Shown: positions 1 to 13,529, numbered from the stretch's first letter. The stretch: DNA of 38,647 nt from Eubacteriales bacterium (GCA_030539285.1 JAUNSH010000027.1:1-38647); one strand, 5' to 3'. Notes: generated by a model from the letters alone, not told the origin. Translations and numbers: made by a program.

Positions 1-767
1 GCAACAAGTTTGAGTTCCGTATGCTGGGCTCCTCCAACTCCATCGCCTGCGCCAATATGATGCTCAACTCCGCTGTTGCCGAGTCTCTGAAGATCTATGC
101 TGACCGCCTGGAGGGCGCTGAGGATTTCGAAACCGCGCTGCATGAGATGATCAAGAAGACCATCAAAGATCATAAGCGCATCCTGTTCAACGGCAACGGC
201 TATGATGATGCGTGGATCAAGGAAGCTGAGAGCCGCGGTCTGTGCAACTACCGTACCACTCCCGACTGCATGCCTCACCTGCTGGACGAGAAGAACGTGA
301 AGATGCTCACTGCCCACAAGGTCTTCACCGTCGCAGAACTGGAATCCCGCTGTGAGATCATGCTGGAGAACTACTGCAAGACCGTTCGCATCGAGGCCAC
401 AACCATGATCGACATGGCCCGCAAGCAGATCCTCCCCGCAGTGGAGAGCTATGTCAGTGATCTGGCCCAGGCTGCCGCCGCCAAGAAGGCAGTTGCTCCC
501 ACCGCAGCCTGCGCCTATGAGACTGGACTCATCACGAAGCTTTCCGTTCTCACAGATCAGATCGCTGAGAAGACCGACGAGCTGGAAACCGCTCTGCTGG
601 ATCTGAACGGTATCACCGGTACCGAGGAAGAGTCCTACGCCATTCGGGATGCCATTCTCGGAAAGATGGCTGCCCTGCGTGCTGTAGCCGATGAGGCTGA
701 GACCCAGACCGCCGCCAAGTACTGGCCCTTCCCCACCTATGGTGAACTGCTCTTCGGCGTTCGTTAA
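1..767 (+). CDS. glnN: Glutamine synthetase type III, C-terminal part (5' end outside window)
   Basis: Cytoplasmic enzyme that makes glutamine from glutamate, ammonia and ATP. The reading frame is already open at base 3 and ends at TAA 765-767, so only about the last 254 residues are here. The first visible residues, NKFEFRMLGSSNSIACAN, are characteristic of the long GlnN (type III) family rather than the usual GlnA. The remainder is the helical C-terminal region of that family (VRIEATTMIDMARKQILP, then a long helical segment). An ATG at 21 is internal and not a start. It sits directly upstream of the Amt/P-II gene and the glutamine-using enzymes, so it supplies their substrate. A GC-rich hairpin follows. 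Family assignment is from recognition of the conserved C-terminal sequence. Confidence 0.93.
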   Translation, partial: NKFEFRMLGSSNSIACANMMLNSAVAESLKIYADRLEGAEDFETALHEMIKKTIKDHKRILFNGNGYDDAWIKEAESRGLCNYRTTPDCMPHLLDEKNVKMLTAHKVFTVAELESRCEIMLENYCKTVRIEATTMIDMARKQILPAVESYVSDLAQAAAAKKAVAPTAACAYETGLITKLSVLTDQIAEKTDELETALLDLNGITGTEEESYAIRDAILGKMAALRAVADEAETQTAAKYWPFPTYGELLFGVR

Positions 768-813
768 ACCGCTACCCTTTCATAGCTGCCAAATGCCGTC
801 CCGGACGGCCCGT

Positions 814-838
814 GGGAGGGGGCTGACCACCCCCTCCC
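814..838 (+). terminator. GC-rich hairpin after glnN, possible terminator
   Basis: A perfect 9-bp stem (GGGAGGGGG at 814-822 with CCCCCTCCC at 830-838) closes a 7-base loop about 47 bases after the glnN stop. No T-run follows, so it could be a weak terminator, a partial attenuator or an mRNA 3'-end stabiliser. Confidence 0.5.
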
Positions 839-870
839 GGAAAGCGGCTTATGCTTACATTATTAAGTAC

Positions 871-905
871 TTTCCCGGTTTGAGCCACGCGTCCAAATCG
901 GGAAA
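871..905 (+). promoter_or_regulatory. Leader hairpin between glnN and amt with an alternative partner
   Basis: TTTCCCGGTTTG (871-882) can pair with CAAATCGGGAAA (894-905) in a 12-bp stem with one G-U pair and an 11-base loop. The left arm can instead pair with CCGGGAAA at 948-955, just before the amt ribosome site. Two mutually exclusive pairings upstream of a nitrogen-transport gene suggest an RNA switch or attenuator. This is inference; no known riboswitch family is recognised. A weak promoter candidate (TTTACG 910-915, 18 bases, TAATAC 934-939) lies between the elements. Confidence 0.35.
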
Positions 906-988
906 GCCATTTACGGGAGCATTTGCCTCACGGTAATACAAAGTCTCCCGGGAAAAAGAGAAAGAGCAAATTACAAGGAGGTAAGATT

Positions 989-2707
989 ATGAGTGAAGTA
1001 TGGAGTGTTTGGTTTCTGATCGGTGCGGCATTGGTATTCTGGATGCAGGCTGGCTTTGCAATGGTTGAGGCTGGCTTTACCAGAGCCAAGAACACCGGCA
1101 ATATCATTATGAAGAATCTAATGGACTTCTGTATCGGCACGGTCGTCTTTATTCTCATCGGCTTCAGCCTGCTGATGGGTGAGGATCTGCTCGGCTTCAT
1201 CGGCAAGCCTGGCTTCGACCTGTTCACCGCTTACGAAAGCTTTGATTTCTCCAGCTTCGTATTCAACCTGGTGTTCTGCGCCACCACCGCGACCATCGTT
1301 TCCGGCGCTATGGCGGAGCGTACCAAGTTCCTGTCCTACTGCATCTATTCCGGTGTCATCTCCGCGCTGATCTATCCCATTGAGGCCCACTGGATCTGGG
1401 GCGGCGGCTGGCTGGCCTCCCTTGGCTTCCACGATTTTGCCGGCTCCTGCGCCATTCACATGGTTGGCGGCATCGCCGCTCTGATCGGTGCAAAGCTGCT
1501 GGGACCCCGTATCGGTAAGTTTACCCATGACGCTTCCGGAAAGATCGTGAAGGTGAATGCTTTCCCCGGCCACAGCGTCGCTCTCGGCGCTCTGGGTGTT
1601 TTCATCCTCTGGCTGGGCTGGTACGGCTTTAACGGTGCTGCCGCGACTTCCGTCGGACAGCTTGGCTCCATTTTCCTGACCACCACTGTTGCTCCCGCCG
1701 TTGCCACCGTTGTCTGCATGGTCTTCACTTGGGTGAAGTACGGCAAGCCCGATGTTTCCATGTGCCTGAACGCTTCCTTGGCTGGCCTGGTGGCCATTAC
1801 CGCTGGCTGTGACGTGACCGACTGTCTGGGTGCTACCGTCATTGGCGCTGTTGCCGGTGTGTTGGTGGTATTCGGTGTGTGGCTGCTTGACCACAAGCTG
1901 CGCATTGATGACCCTGTGGGCGCTGTGGCTGTTCACTGCATGAACGGCATCTGGGGCACCATCGCTGTGGGCCTGTTCGCAACCAGCACCGCTCCTGGCT
2001 ATGCGGTTGCCAACGCTGCCGGAGAGACTATCGAGGGCCTGTTCTATGGCGGCGGCTTCCAGCTGCTGGGCCTGCAGCTTCTGGGCTTCGCTTCCGTGGC
2101 TCTTTGGACGGTAGTCACCATCACCATCACTTTCCTGGTGATCAAGTCCACCATCGGACTGCGGGTAACCAGAGAGGAAGAAATCATCGGCCTGGATGCT
2201 ACCGAGCATGGTCTCCCCTCCGCATATGCCGGCTTTGCTATGCTGCCTGACATGGTGTATGAGGAAGCTCCTGTGGTCGTGTCCGGCGATGTACCTGCCG
2301 CCGAGGCGATCCCCGTCAAGAAGATGCCCTCCTTCGAGGATGGCACCACTCCCAAGATGACAAAGGTCGAGATTATCTGCAAGGAGTCCCGTCTGGAGAA
2401 TCTGAAGAACGCAATGATGACCATTGGCATTTCCGGCATGACTGTCTCCCATGTTTTGGGCTGCGGCGTGCAGAAGGGCAAGCCCGAGTACTATCGTGGT
2501 GTTGCTGTGGAAGCGAGCCTGCTTCCCAAGGTGCAGGTTGACATTGTTGTCAGTAAGGTTCCCGTCCGTACTGTCATCGAAACCGCAAAGAAGGTTCTGT
2601 ACACCGGTCACATTGGTGACGGCAAGATTTTCGTGTACGATGTCGAGAATGTTGTGAAGGTTCGTACCGGTGAAGAGGGCTTCGATGCCCTGCAGGATGT
2701 AGAATAA
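989..2707 (+). CDS. amt: Ammonium transporter fused to a C-terminal P-II regulatory domain
   Basis: Membrane channel for ammonium with its regulator attached. Residues about 1-410 are an Amt/Mep/Rh channel with roughly 11 membrane helices. The twin pore histidines are visible at 157 (SCAIHMVGG) and 316 (VAVHCMNGIWG). Residues 458-572 are a complete P-II (GlnB/GlnK) domain: the T-loop is around VQKGKPEYYRG, with the candidate modifiable Tyr at 501/502, and the end is HIGDGKIFVYDVENVVKVRTG. An acidic/proline linker of about 40 residues joins them. The start was chosen at 989 because AAGGAGGT (975-982) precedes it; the in-frame ATG at 923 has no ribosome site. It lies between glutamine synthetase and asparagine synthetase, as expected for ammonium supply. 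Fused P-II domains on Amt proteins are known in some bacteria. Confidence 0.95.
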   Translation: MSEVWSVWFLIGAALVFWMQAGFAMVEAGFTRAKNTGNIIMKNLMDFCIGTVVFILIGFSLLMGEDLLGFIGKPGFDLFTAYESFDFSSFVFNLVFCATTATIVSGAMAERTKFLSYCIYSGVISALIYPIEAHWIWGGGWLASLGFHDFAGSCAIHMVGGIAALIGAKLLGPRIGKFTHDASGKIVKVNAFPGHSVALGALGVFILWLGWYGFNGAAATSVGQLGSIFLTTTVAPAVATVVCMVFTWVKYGKPDVSMCLNASLAGLVAITAGCDVTDCLGATVIGAVAGVLVVFGVWLLDHKLRIDDPVGAVAVHCMNGIWGTIAVGLFATSTAPGYAVANAAGETIEGLFYGGGFQLLGLQLLGFASVALWTVVTITITFLVIKSTIGLRVTREEEIIGLDATEHGLPSAYAGFAMLPDMVYEEAPVVVSGDVPAAEAIPVKKMPSFEDGTTPKMTKVEIICKESRLENLKNAMMTIGISGMTVSHVLGCGVQKGKPEYYRGVAVEASLLPKVQVDIVVSKVPVRTVIETAKKVLYTGHIGDGKIFVYDVENVVKVRTGEEGFDALQDVE

Positions 2708-2721
2708 CAGAGAAGACCCAC

Positions 2722-2748
2722 GGGAGAGCTGCGGAAAGCAGCTCTCCC
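2722..2748 (+). terminator. Intercistronic hairpin between amt and asnB
   Basis: GGGAGAGCTG (2722-2731) and CAGCTCTCCC (2739-2748) form a perfect 10-bp stem with a 7-base loop. It is followed by AGGTTGGTTTT and then the asnB ribosome site. The T-run is poor and delayed, so partial termination or mRNA processing is as likely as full termination. Confidence 0.45.
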
Positions 2749-2776
2749 ACAGGTTGGTTTTAAGGAGGAAACAGAT

Positions 2777-4357
2777 ATGTGTTCCATTATTGGTTATTGC
2801 GGAAAGCCTCTGGACATGGCAGCGTTTCAGAAGGGCTTTTCCAGAACGATCTCCCGTGGTCCTGACGATTCCCGTATTCTGGATGTGGGTCAGGGCATTC
2901 TTGGTTTTCACCGTCTTTCCATCATGGGCCTGCACCCGGAGGGTATGCAGCCCTTTACCCTGAATTCCAGCGCCGTTGTTTGCAACGGCGAAATCTATGG
3001 CTTTGAAAAATTCCGCACACAGCTGCGTGGAAAATACACGTTTAACAGCGACAGCGACTGCGAGATCCTGCTTCCAATGTACTTTGAGTACGGCGTTAAG
3101 ATGTTCGCTATGCTGGACGCCGAATACGCCTGCATCCTGTATGACGGTGAGAAGAAGCAGTTTATCGCTGCCCGGGATCCCATTGGCATCCGTCCTCTTT
3201 ACTACGGCTATGACGAGGCGGGGACCATCGTATTCGCCAGCGAGCCGAAAAACCTCATGGGTCTTGTGAAGGAGATCCTCCCCTTCCCTCCCGGCCATTA
3301 CTACGCAGACGGCAAGTTCGTCTGCTACAATGATATTGCGGCAGTGGATTCTTACAGCCACGATGATCTGGATACGGTCTGCCGGAACATTCATGACAAG
3401 CTGGTGGCAGGTGTTCAGAAGCGGCTGGTGGCTGACGCCAAGGTGGGCTTTCTGCTCAGCGGCGGTCTGGACTCCTCTCTGGTCTGCGCGATCGCTGCCC
3501 GGGAGAGCGAAAAACCCATCAAAACCTACGCCATCGGCATGTCTGGGGATGCCATTGACCTGAAGTACGCCAAGCAGGTGGCGGATTTTATCGGCAGCGA
3601 CCACACAGAAGTAATAATTTCTAAAGAAATAGTCTTGCAGGCTCTGGAAAATGTGATAGAATTACTGGGGACGTTCGATATCACGACCATCCGTGCCAGC
3701 ATCGGTATGTATCTTGTCTGCAAGTACATCCATGAGAATACGGATATTCGTGTCCTGCTGACCGGCGAGATCTCCGATGAGCTGTTTGGCTACAAGTACA
3801 CCGACTTTGCGCCCTCCGGGGAAGCTTTCCAGGCGGAAGCCCAGAAGCGGATCCGGGAGCTGCATATGTATGATGTGCTCCGTGCTGACCGCTGCATCAG
3901 CGTCAACTCTCTGGAAGCACGTGTCCCGTTCGGTGATCTGGATTTTGTTAAATACGTCATGTCCATTGACCCGGAACTGAAACTCAACAGGTACAATAAG
4001 GGTAAGTACCTGCTCCGTCACGCCTTCGAGGAGGGCGGCTATCTTCCCCACGACATTCTGTGGCGGGAGAAGGCAGCGTTCTCCGACGCCGTGGGCCACT
4101 CCATGGTGGATTATCTGAAGGAATACGCGGAATCCTGTTATACCCAGGAGGAGTTCGAACTGAAGCGTCAGAAATACACCCACGCTCAGCCCTTTACCAA
4201 AGAATCGCTGCTCTACCGTGAGATCTTCGAGAAATACTACCCCGGTCAAGGTCAGATGATCGCGGATTTCTGGATGCCGAACAAAGAGTGGGAAGGCTGC
4301 AATGTGAACGATCCTTCCGCGCGCGTTCTGTCCAACTACGGTGACAGCGGAAAATAA
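2777..4357 (+). CDS. asnB: Glutamine-hydrolysing asparagine synthetase, E. coli AsnB-like
   Basis: Makes asparagine from aspartate, ATP and glutamine in the cytoplasm. The N-terminal Ntn amidotransferase domain (about 1-190) begins MCSIIGYCG, so Cys2 becomes the catalytic nucleophile once Met is removed; VCNGEIYG and the [12 protein letters not shown] loop follow. The synthetase domain carries the ATP-pyrophosphatase loop [12 protein letters not shown] (about residues 226-237) and [13 protein letters not shown]. At 526 residues it is close to the E. coli AsnB type and clearly different from the paralog at 18248-20056. AAGGAGG lies just upstream, and purC follows 17 bases downstream. Bases about 3605-3670 are unusually AT-rich with rarer codons (ATA, TTG, AAA) compared with the rest of the gene. 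Confidence 0.94.
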   Translation: MCSIIGYCGKPLDMAAFQKGFSRTISRGPDDSRILDVGQGILGFHRLSIMGLHPEGMQPFTLNSSAVVCNGEIYGFEKFRTQLRGKYTFNSDSDCEILLPMYFEYGVKMFAMLDAEYACILYDGEKKQFIAARDPIGIRPLYYGYDEAGTIVFASEPKNLMGLVKEILPFPPGHYYADGKFVCYNDIAAVDSYSHDDLDTVCRNIHDKLVAGVQKRLVADAKVGFLLSGGLDSSLVCAIAARESEKPIKTYAIGMSGDAIDLKYAKQVADFIGSDHTEVIISKEIVLQALENVIELLGTFDITTIRASIGMYLVCKYIHENTDIRVLLTGEISDELFGYKYTDFAPSGEAFQAEAQKRIRELHMYDVLRADRCISVNSLEARVPFGDLDFVKYVMSIDPELKLNRYNKGKYLLRHAFEEGGYLPHDILWREKAAFSDAVGHSMVDYLKEYAESCYTQEEFELKRQKYTHAQPFTKESLLYREIFEKYYPGQGQMIADFWMPNKEWEGCNVNDPSARVLSNYGDSGK

Positions 4358-4374
4358 CTAGGAGGAACAAAGAA

Positions 4375-5088
4375 ATGGAACAGAAAGAGCAGCTTTATGA
4401 AGGGAAGGCAAAAAAGGTTTTTGCCACCGATGACCCCGAGCTTCTGATCGTGGCGTACAAGGACGACGCCACCGCATTCAATGGCCTGAAAAAGGGTACC
4501 ATTGTGGGTAAGGGCGTTATCAACAACAAAATGAGCAACCGCCTGATGGCTATGCTGGAAAAGAATGGCATCCCTACCCATTATGTCCGCGAGCTGAGTG
4601 ACCGGGAGACCCTGGTCAAGAAGGTCAGCATTGTCCCGCTGGAGGTCATTGTCCGCAATATCTCCGCCGGTTCCTTTGCCAAGCACTACGGCGTGGAGGA
4701 AGGTATCGTATTTGATCAGCCCACCGTGGAATACTCCTACAAGAACGACGCTCTGGGCGATCCCCTGCTGAACACCAGCCACGCCCTGGCCCTGAAGCTG
4801 GCCACCGCCGAGGAGATCGAAACTATCCGCACTTACGCCCTGCGTGTCGATGAGCTGCTGAAGGCCTTCTGGAAGACCTGCGGCGTGACCCTGGTGGACT
4901 TCAAGCTGGAGTTTGGCCGTCTCAGTGACGGAACCATCGTTCTTGCCGACGAGATCAGCCCCGATACCTGCCGGCTTTGGGATGCCGCTACCGGCGAGAA
5001 GCTGGATAAGGATCGTTTCCGCCGTGATCTGGGCGGCGTTGAGGAGGCCTACGCCGAGATCATGCACCGGCTGGAAGAGCACCTGTAA
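4375..5088 (+). CDS. purC: SAICAR synthetase (phosphoribosylaminoimidazole-succinocarboxamide synthase)
   Basis: Joins aspartate to carboxyaminoimidazole ribotide using ATP, a late step of IMP synthesis. At 237 residues it has the normal short bacterial length. Family features are [17 protein letters not shown] at the N-terminus (nucleotide binding), [20 protein letters not shown] and [16 protein letters not shown] (4361-4366) sets the start. It lies 17 bases after asnB and 12 before purA. Its neighbours PurA and PurB are the other aspartate-dependent purine steps, while the other IMP-pathway genes, apart from purF, are not in this window. Confidence 0.96.
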   Translation: MEQKEQLYEGKAKKVFATDDPELLIVAYKDDATAFNGLKKGTIVGKGVINNKMSNRLMAMLEKNGIPTHYVRELSDRETLVKKVSIVPLEVIVRNISAGSFAKHYGVEEGIVFDQPTVEYSYKNDALGDPLLNTSHALALKLATAEEIETIRTYALRVDELLKAFWKTCGVTLVDFKLEFGRLSDGTIVLADEISPDTCRLWDAATGEKLDKDRFRRDLGGVEEAYAEIMHRLEEHL

Positions 5089-5100
5089 GGAGGAACCAGT

Positions 5101-6375
5101 ATGGCTAATTCTGCGATCGTTGGTATCAACTGGGGTGACGAAGGCAAGGGCCGTATGGTTGACCTTCTGACCGACCATTTTGATGTGGTCGTCCGCTATC
5201 AGGGCGGCGGCAACGCCGGTCATACGGTGGTGAATGAACTGGGCAAGTTTGCCCTGCATCTGCTCCCCTCCGGCATTTTCCGCAAAGGTGTCGTCAATAT
5301 CCTCGGCAACGGTGTGGCGCTGGATCCTGAGAATCTCTGGAAGGAGATCGAGGACGTCACCAGTCAGGGTGTGCCCATTACCCCGGAAAATCTGAAAATC
5401 AGTGACCGGGCTTCCCTGCTGCTGCCCTGGCATCGGGAACTGGACGGACTGGAAGAAGCCCGTCTGGCAGACAAGAAGTATGGCTCCACCAAGCAGGGTA
5501 TCGCCCCCTTCTATTCTGACAAGTATCAGAAGAAGACGATCCTTGCCGGTGAACTGCTGTACCCCGAGCACCTGCGGGAGCATCTGAAGGATCTGATGGA
5601 GTGGAAGAATCTGACTCTGACCCGTGTGTATGGCGCCAAGCCCGTGACCATGGAAGATCTGGAAGTCTGGATCGATGTCTTCTGCAACAAGATCAAGCCC
5701 TTTATCTGCGACACCGGCGCATTCCTGCGCAAGGCACAGGCCGACGGCAAGAGCGTTCTGTTTGAGGCCCAGCTGGGTGCGCTGAGAGACCTGGACTATG
5801 GCATCTACCCCTACACCACCTCCTCCAACGCCATTGCGGCCTACGCCCCTGTGGGCTCCGGCCTGCCCTCTGCGAAAATTGACGAGGTTATCGGCGTGGT
5901 GAAGGCTTACTCCACCTGCGTTGGCGAAGGCCCCTTTGTGTGCGAGATGTTCGGCGAGGAAGCCGAGGAGCTGCGCAAGGCAGGCTTTGAGTACGGCGCG
6001 AAGACTGGCCGCCCCCGCCGTGTGGGCCCCATCGATATCGTAGCTACCCGCTACGGTATCCATGTTCAGGCTGCAACCAATGTGGCGCTGACGAAGCTGG
6101 ATGTCCTGAGCTATCTGGACAAAATCCCCATCTGCACCCACTACACCATTGACGGACAGTTGACTGACGAGTTCCCCTTCCCTTCCCTGCTGAATGACGC
6201 CAAGCCTGTCATCGAATACATGGACGGCTGGAAGTGTGATATTTCCGGCGTGCGGAACTGGGAAGATCTTCCGGAAGCGGCCCGGAAGTATGTGGAATTC
6301 ATCGAGCAGAATATTGACTGCCACATTGGTTACGTCTCCGTTGGCCCCGAGAGAGACAGCATCATCATTCGTTAA
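5101..6375 (+). CDS. purA: Adenylosuccinate synthetase
   Basis: Commits IMP to AMP: IMP, aspartate and GTP give adenylosuccinate. At 424 residues it has the usual length. The N-terminal GTP/IMP site IVGINWGDEGKGRMVDLL includes the catalytic Asp of the GDEGKG loop; GGGNAGHTVV and GKTGRPRRVG-like residues (KTGRPRRVGPID, about 302-313) follow. The Lys-rich C-terminal binding loop and GPERDSIIIR end are also typical. AAGGAGG lies immediately upstream. It is spaced 12 bases from both purC and purB, consistent with one transcript. Confidence 0.96.
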   Translation: MANSAIVGINWGDEGKGRMVDLLTDHFDVVVRYQGGGNAGHTVVNELGKFALHLLPSGIFRKGVVNILGNGVALDPENLWKEIEDVTSQGVPITPENLKISDRASLLLPWHRELDGLEEARLADKKYGSTKQGIAPFYSDKYQKKTILAGELLYPEHLREHLKDLMEWKNLTLTRVYGAKPVTMEDLEVWIDVFCNKIKPFICDTGAFLRKAQADGKSVLFEAQLGALRDLDYGIYPYTTSSNAIAAYAPVGSGLPSAKIDEVIGVVKAYSTCVGEGPFVCEMFGEEAEELRKAGFEYGAKTGRPRRVGPIDIVATRYGIHVQAATNVALTKLDVLSYLDKIPICTHYTIDGQLTDEFPFPSLLNDAKPVIEYMDGWKCDISGVRNWEDLPEAARKYVEFIEQNIDCHIGYVSVGPERDSIIIR

Positions 6376-6387
6376 GGAGAAACAGAA

Positions 6388-7803
6388 ATGACCGAGAAAT
6401 ACGAGTCCCCTTTAAGCTCCCGCTATGCCTCGGAGTATATGCTGAAGCTGTTCTCCATGGATACCCGGATCCAGACCTGGCGTAAGCTCTGGGTCTCTCT
6501 GGCAAAAGCGGAAATGGATCTGGGCCTGCCCATTACGGCAGAACAGGTCGCTCAGCTGGAAGCACACATCACCGACATTGACTACGCCTGTGCGGCCGCC
6601 CGGGAAAAGGAAGTGCGCCATGATGTGATGGCCCATGTCTACGCCTACGGCAAGGTCGCGCCGGAGGCAGCGGGCATCATCCACCTGGGCGCCACCAGCT
6701 GCTATGTCACCGACAATGCGGACATTGTCATCTACCGCGACGGACTGAAATATCTGCGCGGAGAGCTTCTCAAGGTCGTCGCGAATCTGGCAGAATTCGC
6801 CGACACCTACAAGGCTATGCCTACCCTTGGTTACACCCACTATCAGCCCGCGCAGTTGGTCACTGTGGGCAAGCGCGCGACCCTTTGGATGCAGGATTTC
6901 CTGGCCGATCTGGAAGAACTGGATTTTGTGCTGGAAACCATGAAATTCCTCGGCTGCCGGGGCACCACCGGCACTGAGGCCAGCTTCCTGGAACTCTTTG
7001 GCGGCGATACCGGGAAAATCGACGAAATGAACAAGAAAATCAGCGCGGACTTCGGATTCAGCAAGTGTTTCAGTGTCTGCGGTCAGACCTATCCACGGAA
7101 GCTGGATAGCCGGATCCTGAATGTCCTGTCCTCCATCGCCCAGAGCTGCTATCGGATGGCCAACGATATCCGCCTGCTGCAGCATGACCGTCAGGTGGAG
7201 GAGCCTTTTGAGAAGAATCAGATTGGCTCTTCTGCCATGGCCTACAAGCGCAACCCCATGCGCTCTGAGCGGATCTGCTCCCTGTCCCGCTATCTGATGG
7301 CGGACGCTCTGAATGCCCCCATGACGGCCTCCACCCAGTGGCTGGAGCGCACCCTGGACGATTCCGCCAACCGGCGTATTTCCCTGCCCGAGGGCTTCCT
7401 CTGTGCGGATGCGATCCTGCGGCTGGCCCAGAATGTGACCAACGGCCTGCACGTCAATGAGAAGATCGTCGAAAAGACCGTCCGGGAGTATCTGCCCTTT
7501 ATCGCCACGGAAAATCTGATGATGGAAGGCGTGAAGCACGGCGGCAACCGTCAGGAGCTGCATGAGATCATCCGCAGCTGCTCCATGGATGCCACCGCCA
7601 AGATGAAGAACGGCGAAAGCTGGGATCTTCTGAGCGACTTGGCCAAGCATTCCGAATTTGGAATGACCAAAGAGGAAATGGATGCCGTTATGGAACCGTC
7701 CCTCTACACCGGACGGTGCGCCGAGCAGGTAGAGCGCTTCCTGGCAGAGGTCAAGCCGCTGCTTTCTGACGTATCCAAGTCGGATACGGAAATCAATCTG
7801 TAA
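6388..7803 (+). CDS. purB: Adenylosuccinate lyase
   Basis: Removes fumarate from both SAICAR (the product of PurC) and adenylosuccinate (the product of PurA), so its place next to these two genes is functionally neat. At 471 residues it belongs to the longer Firmicutes/eukaryote-like form. The fumarase/aspartase superfamily signature [15 protein letters not shown] (about 281-295) holds the catalytic Ser loop; the His-containing [11 protein letters not shown] segment is near residue 150. The start is preceded by AAGGAG 12 bases after purA. Confidence 0.95.
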   Translation: MTEKYESPLSSRYASEYMLKLFSMDTRIQTWRKLWVSLAKAEMDLGLPITAEQVAQLEAHITDIDYACAAAREKEVRHDVMAHVYAYGKVAPEAAGIIHLGATSCYVTDNADIVIYRDGLKYLRGELLKVVANLAEFADTYKAMPTLGYTHYQPAQLVTVGKRATLWMQDFLADLEELDFVLETMKFLGCRGTTGTEASFLELFGGDTGKIDEMNKKISADFGFSKCFSVCGQTYPRKLDSRILNVLSSIAQSCYRMANDIRLLQHDRQVEEPFEKNQIGSSAMAYKRNPMRSERICSLSRYLMADALNAPMTASTQWLERTLDDSANRRISLPEGFLCADAILRLAQNVTNGLHVNEKIVEKTVREYLPFIATENLMMEGVKHGGNRQELHEIIRSCSMDATAKMKNGESWDLLSDLAKHSEFGMTKEEMDAVMEPSLYTGRCAEQVERFLAEVKPLLSDVSKSDTEINL

Positions 7804-7816
7804 CAGGAGACTGATT

Positions 7817-9367
7817 ATGGAAGAAAAAATTCTGGTGCTGGACTTCGGCGGTCAGTATAACCAGCTCATTGCCCGACGGGTGCGGGAACAGAACGTTTAC
7901 TGCGAGATCAAGCCCTACACCATAACCATGGAAGAAATTCGCGCCTTTGCGCCCATGGGTATCATTTTTACCGGCGGCCCCAACAGTGTTTATTTGGAGG
8001 AGTCTCCCCATGTGGATCCGGAAGTTTTCCAGCTTGGCGTGCCGATCCTTGGCATCTGCTATGGCTGCCAGCTCATGGCCCATACTCTGGGCGGCCAGGT
8101 AACGGCAGCCCAGGAGGACACTGCCCGGGAATACGGCAAGACCCCTACCTATTACGACACGGGCTGCAAGCTCTTCAAAGGCATTCCCGAACAGGCCATC
8201 TCCTGGATGAGCCACGGTGACTATATGGCCAAGGTTCCGGAGGGCTTTGCACTGGTTGCCCACACCGATGCCTGTCCCAATGCCGCGATTGCGGATGAAG
8301 CCCGGCGCTTCTATGGTGTGCAGTTCCACCCCGAGGTGAACCATACACAGTACGGCGACCAGATGCTGCGCAATTTCCTCTACGAGGTCTGCGGCGCCAA
8401 GGGTACCTGGACCATGGGAGACTTCTGCAAGAATACCGTGGCCCAGCTTCGGGAAGTTATCGGCCCCAAGGGCCGGGTGCTGCTGGCCCTGTCCGGCGGC
8501 GTGGATTCCTCCGTTTTGGCGGCACTGCTGGCGGAAGCGGTAGGCGACAGGCTGACAGCGGTCTTTGTGGATCACGGCTGTATGCGCAAGAACGAAGGCG
8601 ACGAGGTAGAAGCCGCTTTCAAAAAGTGGAATATCCATTTTGTCCGTGTAGACGCGCAGCAGCGGTTCCTGGATAAGCTGAAGGGCGTGGAGGATCCCCA
8701 GCGCAAGCGGCAGATCATCGGTGCCGAGTTCGGCTATGTTTTCTTGGACGAGGCAATAAAGTTCGGGATCACCAAGGAGGACTTCTTTGCCCAGGGCACC
8801 ATCTACCCGGACGTCATCGAATCTGGCGCCGGAGATGCCGATGTGATCAAGAGCCACCACAATAAGCTCCTCCCCAGGGAGGTCATTGAGCAGTTCCAGG
8901 CCGTTCTGGAGCCTCTGGACCACCTGTTCAAGGACGAAATCCGGCTGCTGGGTAAGGAGCTGGGGCTGCCTGACTATCTGGTCCACCGCCAGCCCTTCCC
9001 GGGTCCGGGCCTCGCCATCCGCATTCTGGGAGATGTCACGAAGGAAAAGCTGGACATTCTCCGGGAGGCAGACTTCATTTTCCGGGAGGAGATCGCAAAA
9101 GCAGAGCTTGGGGACATTTGCAGCCAATATTTCGCAGTACTGACCAATGCGAAAAGTGTTGGTGTCATGGGTGACGGGCGGACTTATGAAAATGTCCTGG
9201 CCCTGCGCAGTGTCACTACCAAAGACTTTATGACCGCGGAGTGGACCAGGATCCCCTATGAGGTTCTGGACCGGGTTTCCGTGCGCATCGTCAACGAAGT
9301 GCCCCGGATCAACCGCATTGTCTATGATATCACCAGCAAGCCCCCCGCGACCGTGGAATGGGAATAA
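7817..9367 (+). CDS. guaA: GMP synthase (glutamine-hydrolysing)
   Basis: Aminates XMP to GMP using glutamine and ATP. Residues about 1-190 are a class I glutamine amidotransferase with nucleophile Cys in [12 protein letters not shown] and His/Glu in [10 protein letters not shown]. Residues about 205-390 are the ATP-pyrophosphatase domain with [16 protein letters not shown]. The C-terminal dimerisation domain ends in the invariant-type KPPATVEWE. At 516 residues the length is normal. It lies 13 bases after purB with an ACAGGAG site, and 42 bases before pyrG. Confidence 0.97.
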   Translation: MEEKILVLDFGGQYNQLIARRVREQNVYCEIKPYTITMEEIRAFAPMGIIFTGGPNSVYLEESPHVDPEVFQLGVPILGICYGCQLMAHTLGGQVTAAQEDTAREYGKTPTYYDTGCKLFKGIPEQAISWMSHGDYMAKVPEGFALVAHTDACPNAAIADEARRFYGVQFHPEVNHTQYGDQMLRNFLYEVCGAKGTWTMGDFCKNTVAQLREVIGPKGRVLLALSGGVDSSVLAALLAEAVGDRLTAVFVDHGCMRKNEGDEVEAAFKKWNIHFVRVDAQQRFLDKLKGVEDPQRKRQIIGAEFGYVFLDEAIKFGITKEDFFAQGTIYPDVIESGAGDADVIKSHHNKLLPREVIEQFQAVLEPLDHLFKDEIRLLGKELGLPDYLVHRQPFPGPGLAIRILGDVTKEKLDILREADFIFREEIAKAELGDICSQYFAVLTNAKSVGVMGDGRTYENVLALRSVTTKDFMTAEWTRIPYEVLDRVSVRIVNEVPRINRIVYDITSKPPATVEWE

Positions 9368-12434
<3,067 letters not shown>

Positions 12435-12438
<4 letters not shown>

Positions 12439-13529
12439 TTCGCCAATGTGACAGAAAAATCATTTTGCAGGACGGCACCGAGTTTTATGGCTACGGATTC
12501 GGTGCCTCCGGCGAGTGCACAGCAGAAATTGTCTTCAACACCTCTATGGTAGGCTATCAGGAGATCCTGTCAGATCCCTCCTATACCGGTCAGGCTATTG
12601 TCATGACCTATCCGTTGATCGGCAACTATGGAATGTGTGAAGATGACTATGAATCGATCCGTCCCACAGCAAGCGCTATGATCGTACGGGAATACAACGA
12701 TGAACCATCCAATTTTCGCGCCGAAACAACGCTGGGGCAGATCATGGAGAAGAATGGGATCATCGGAATCGCCGGTGTGGATACCCGGAAGCTGACGAAG
12801 TATATCCGGGACAAGGGTACGTGCAAGGTGTTGATCACCGATGCTTCTACCTCCAATCTTGCTGCGCTTGCTCACTTGCAGTCTTTGTCCCTTCCCACGG
12901 ATCAGGTAGCCCGTGTCAGCACAAAAGAGCCGTATTTTGCCCCGTCGGAGCACAAAAAATATCATGTAGCTGCCATTGACTGCGGTATGAAGCAGAATAT
13001 TGTCCGGCGGCTGAACGGCTGGGGCTGTGACGTGACGGTTTTCCCGTGGAATTCAACTGCCGAGGAAATCGAAGCGGTTTCTCCGGACGGTGTGTTTCTT
13101 TCCAACGGACCCGGCAACCCGGAGGATGTGCAATGTGTGATCCGGCTGGTTCAGCAGCTGCGGGGCAGGTACCCCATGTTCGGTATCTGCTTGGGCCACC
13201 AGATCATCGCTCTGGCCTATGGTGCAAAAACCTATAAGCTGAAATTTGGACACCGCGGCGGCAATCACCCGGTCAAAAACCTGAAAACCGGGAAAGTGGA
13301 GATCACTTCCCAAAACCATTCCTATGCGGTAGATACCCAGAGCCTTGAGAAAACATCTCTGGCTGTGACCCACGTCAATCTTCTGGATAACACTGTGGAA
13401 GGGCTGGAATGCCGGGATGACCGGGTTTTCAGCGTGCAGTACCACCCGGAAAGCGCGCCCGGCCCGCAGGACAGCGACTACCTGTTCGGGCAGTTCATTG
13501 CGATGATGGAGGAAGCCAAGCATGCCTAA
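12435..13529 (+). CDS. carA: Carbamoyl-phosphate synthase, small (glutaminase) subunit
   Basis: Hydrolyses glutamine and channels ammonia to CarB to make carbamoyl phosphate for pyrimidines and arginine. The N-terminal domain contains [19 protein letters not shown]. The C-terminal class I amidotransferase has its nucleophile Cys in [13 protein letters not shown] and the pair in [11 protein letters not shown]. At 364 residues it is full length. It starts within the end of purF (ATGA overlap) and its stop overlaps the carB start by eight bases, so the subunits are translationally coupled. There is no pyr or arg gene alongside, so it is placed by its nitrogen donor rather than by pathway. Confidence 0.96.

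Noticed and set aside
1118-3604. Long open frame on the - strand (828 codons) opposite amt and asnB
   Set aside because: A shadow of GC-rich codons of two clear + strand genes; it has no ribosome site and a low-complexity composition.
4358-4374. Purine riboswitch or PurR site before purC
   Set aside because: Only 17 bases separate asnB from purC, and no purine-aptamer blocks are visible here or in the gap before asnB.
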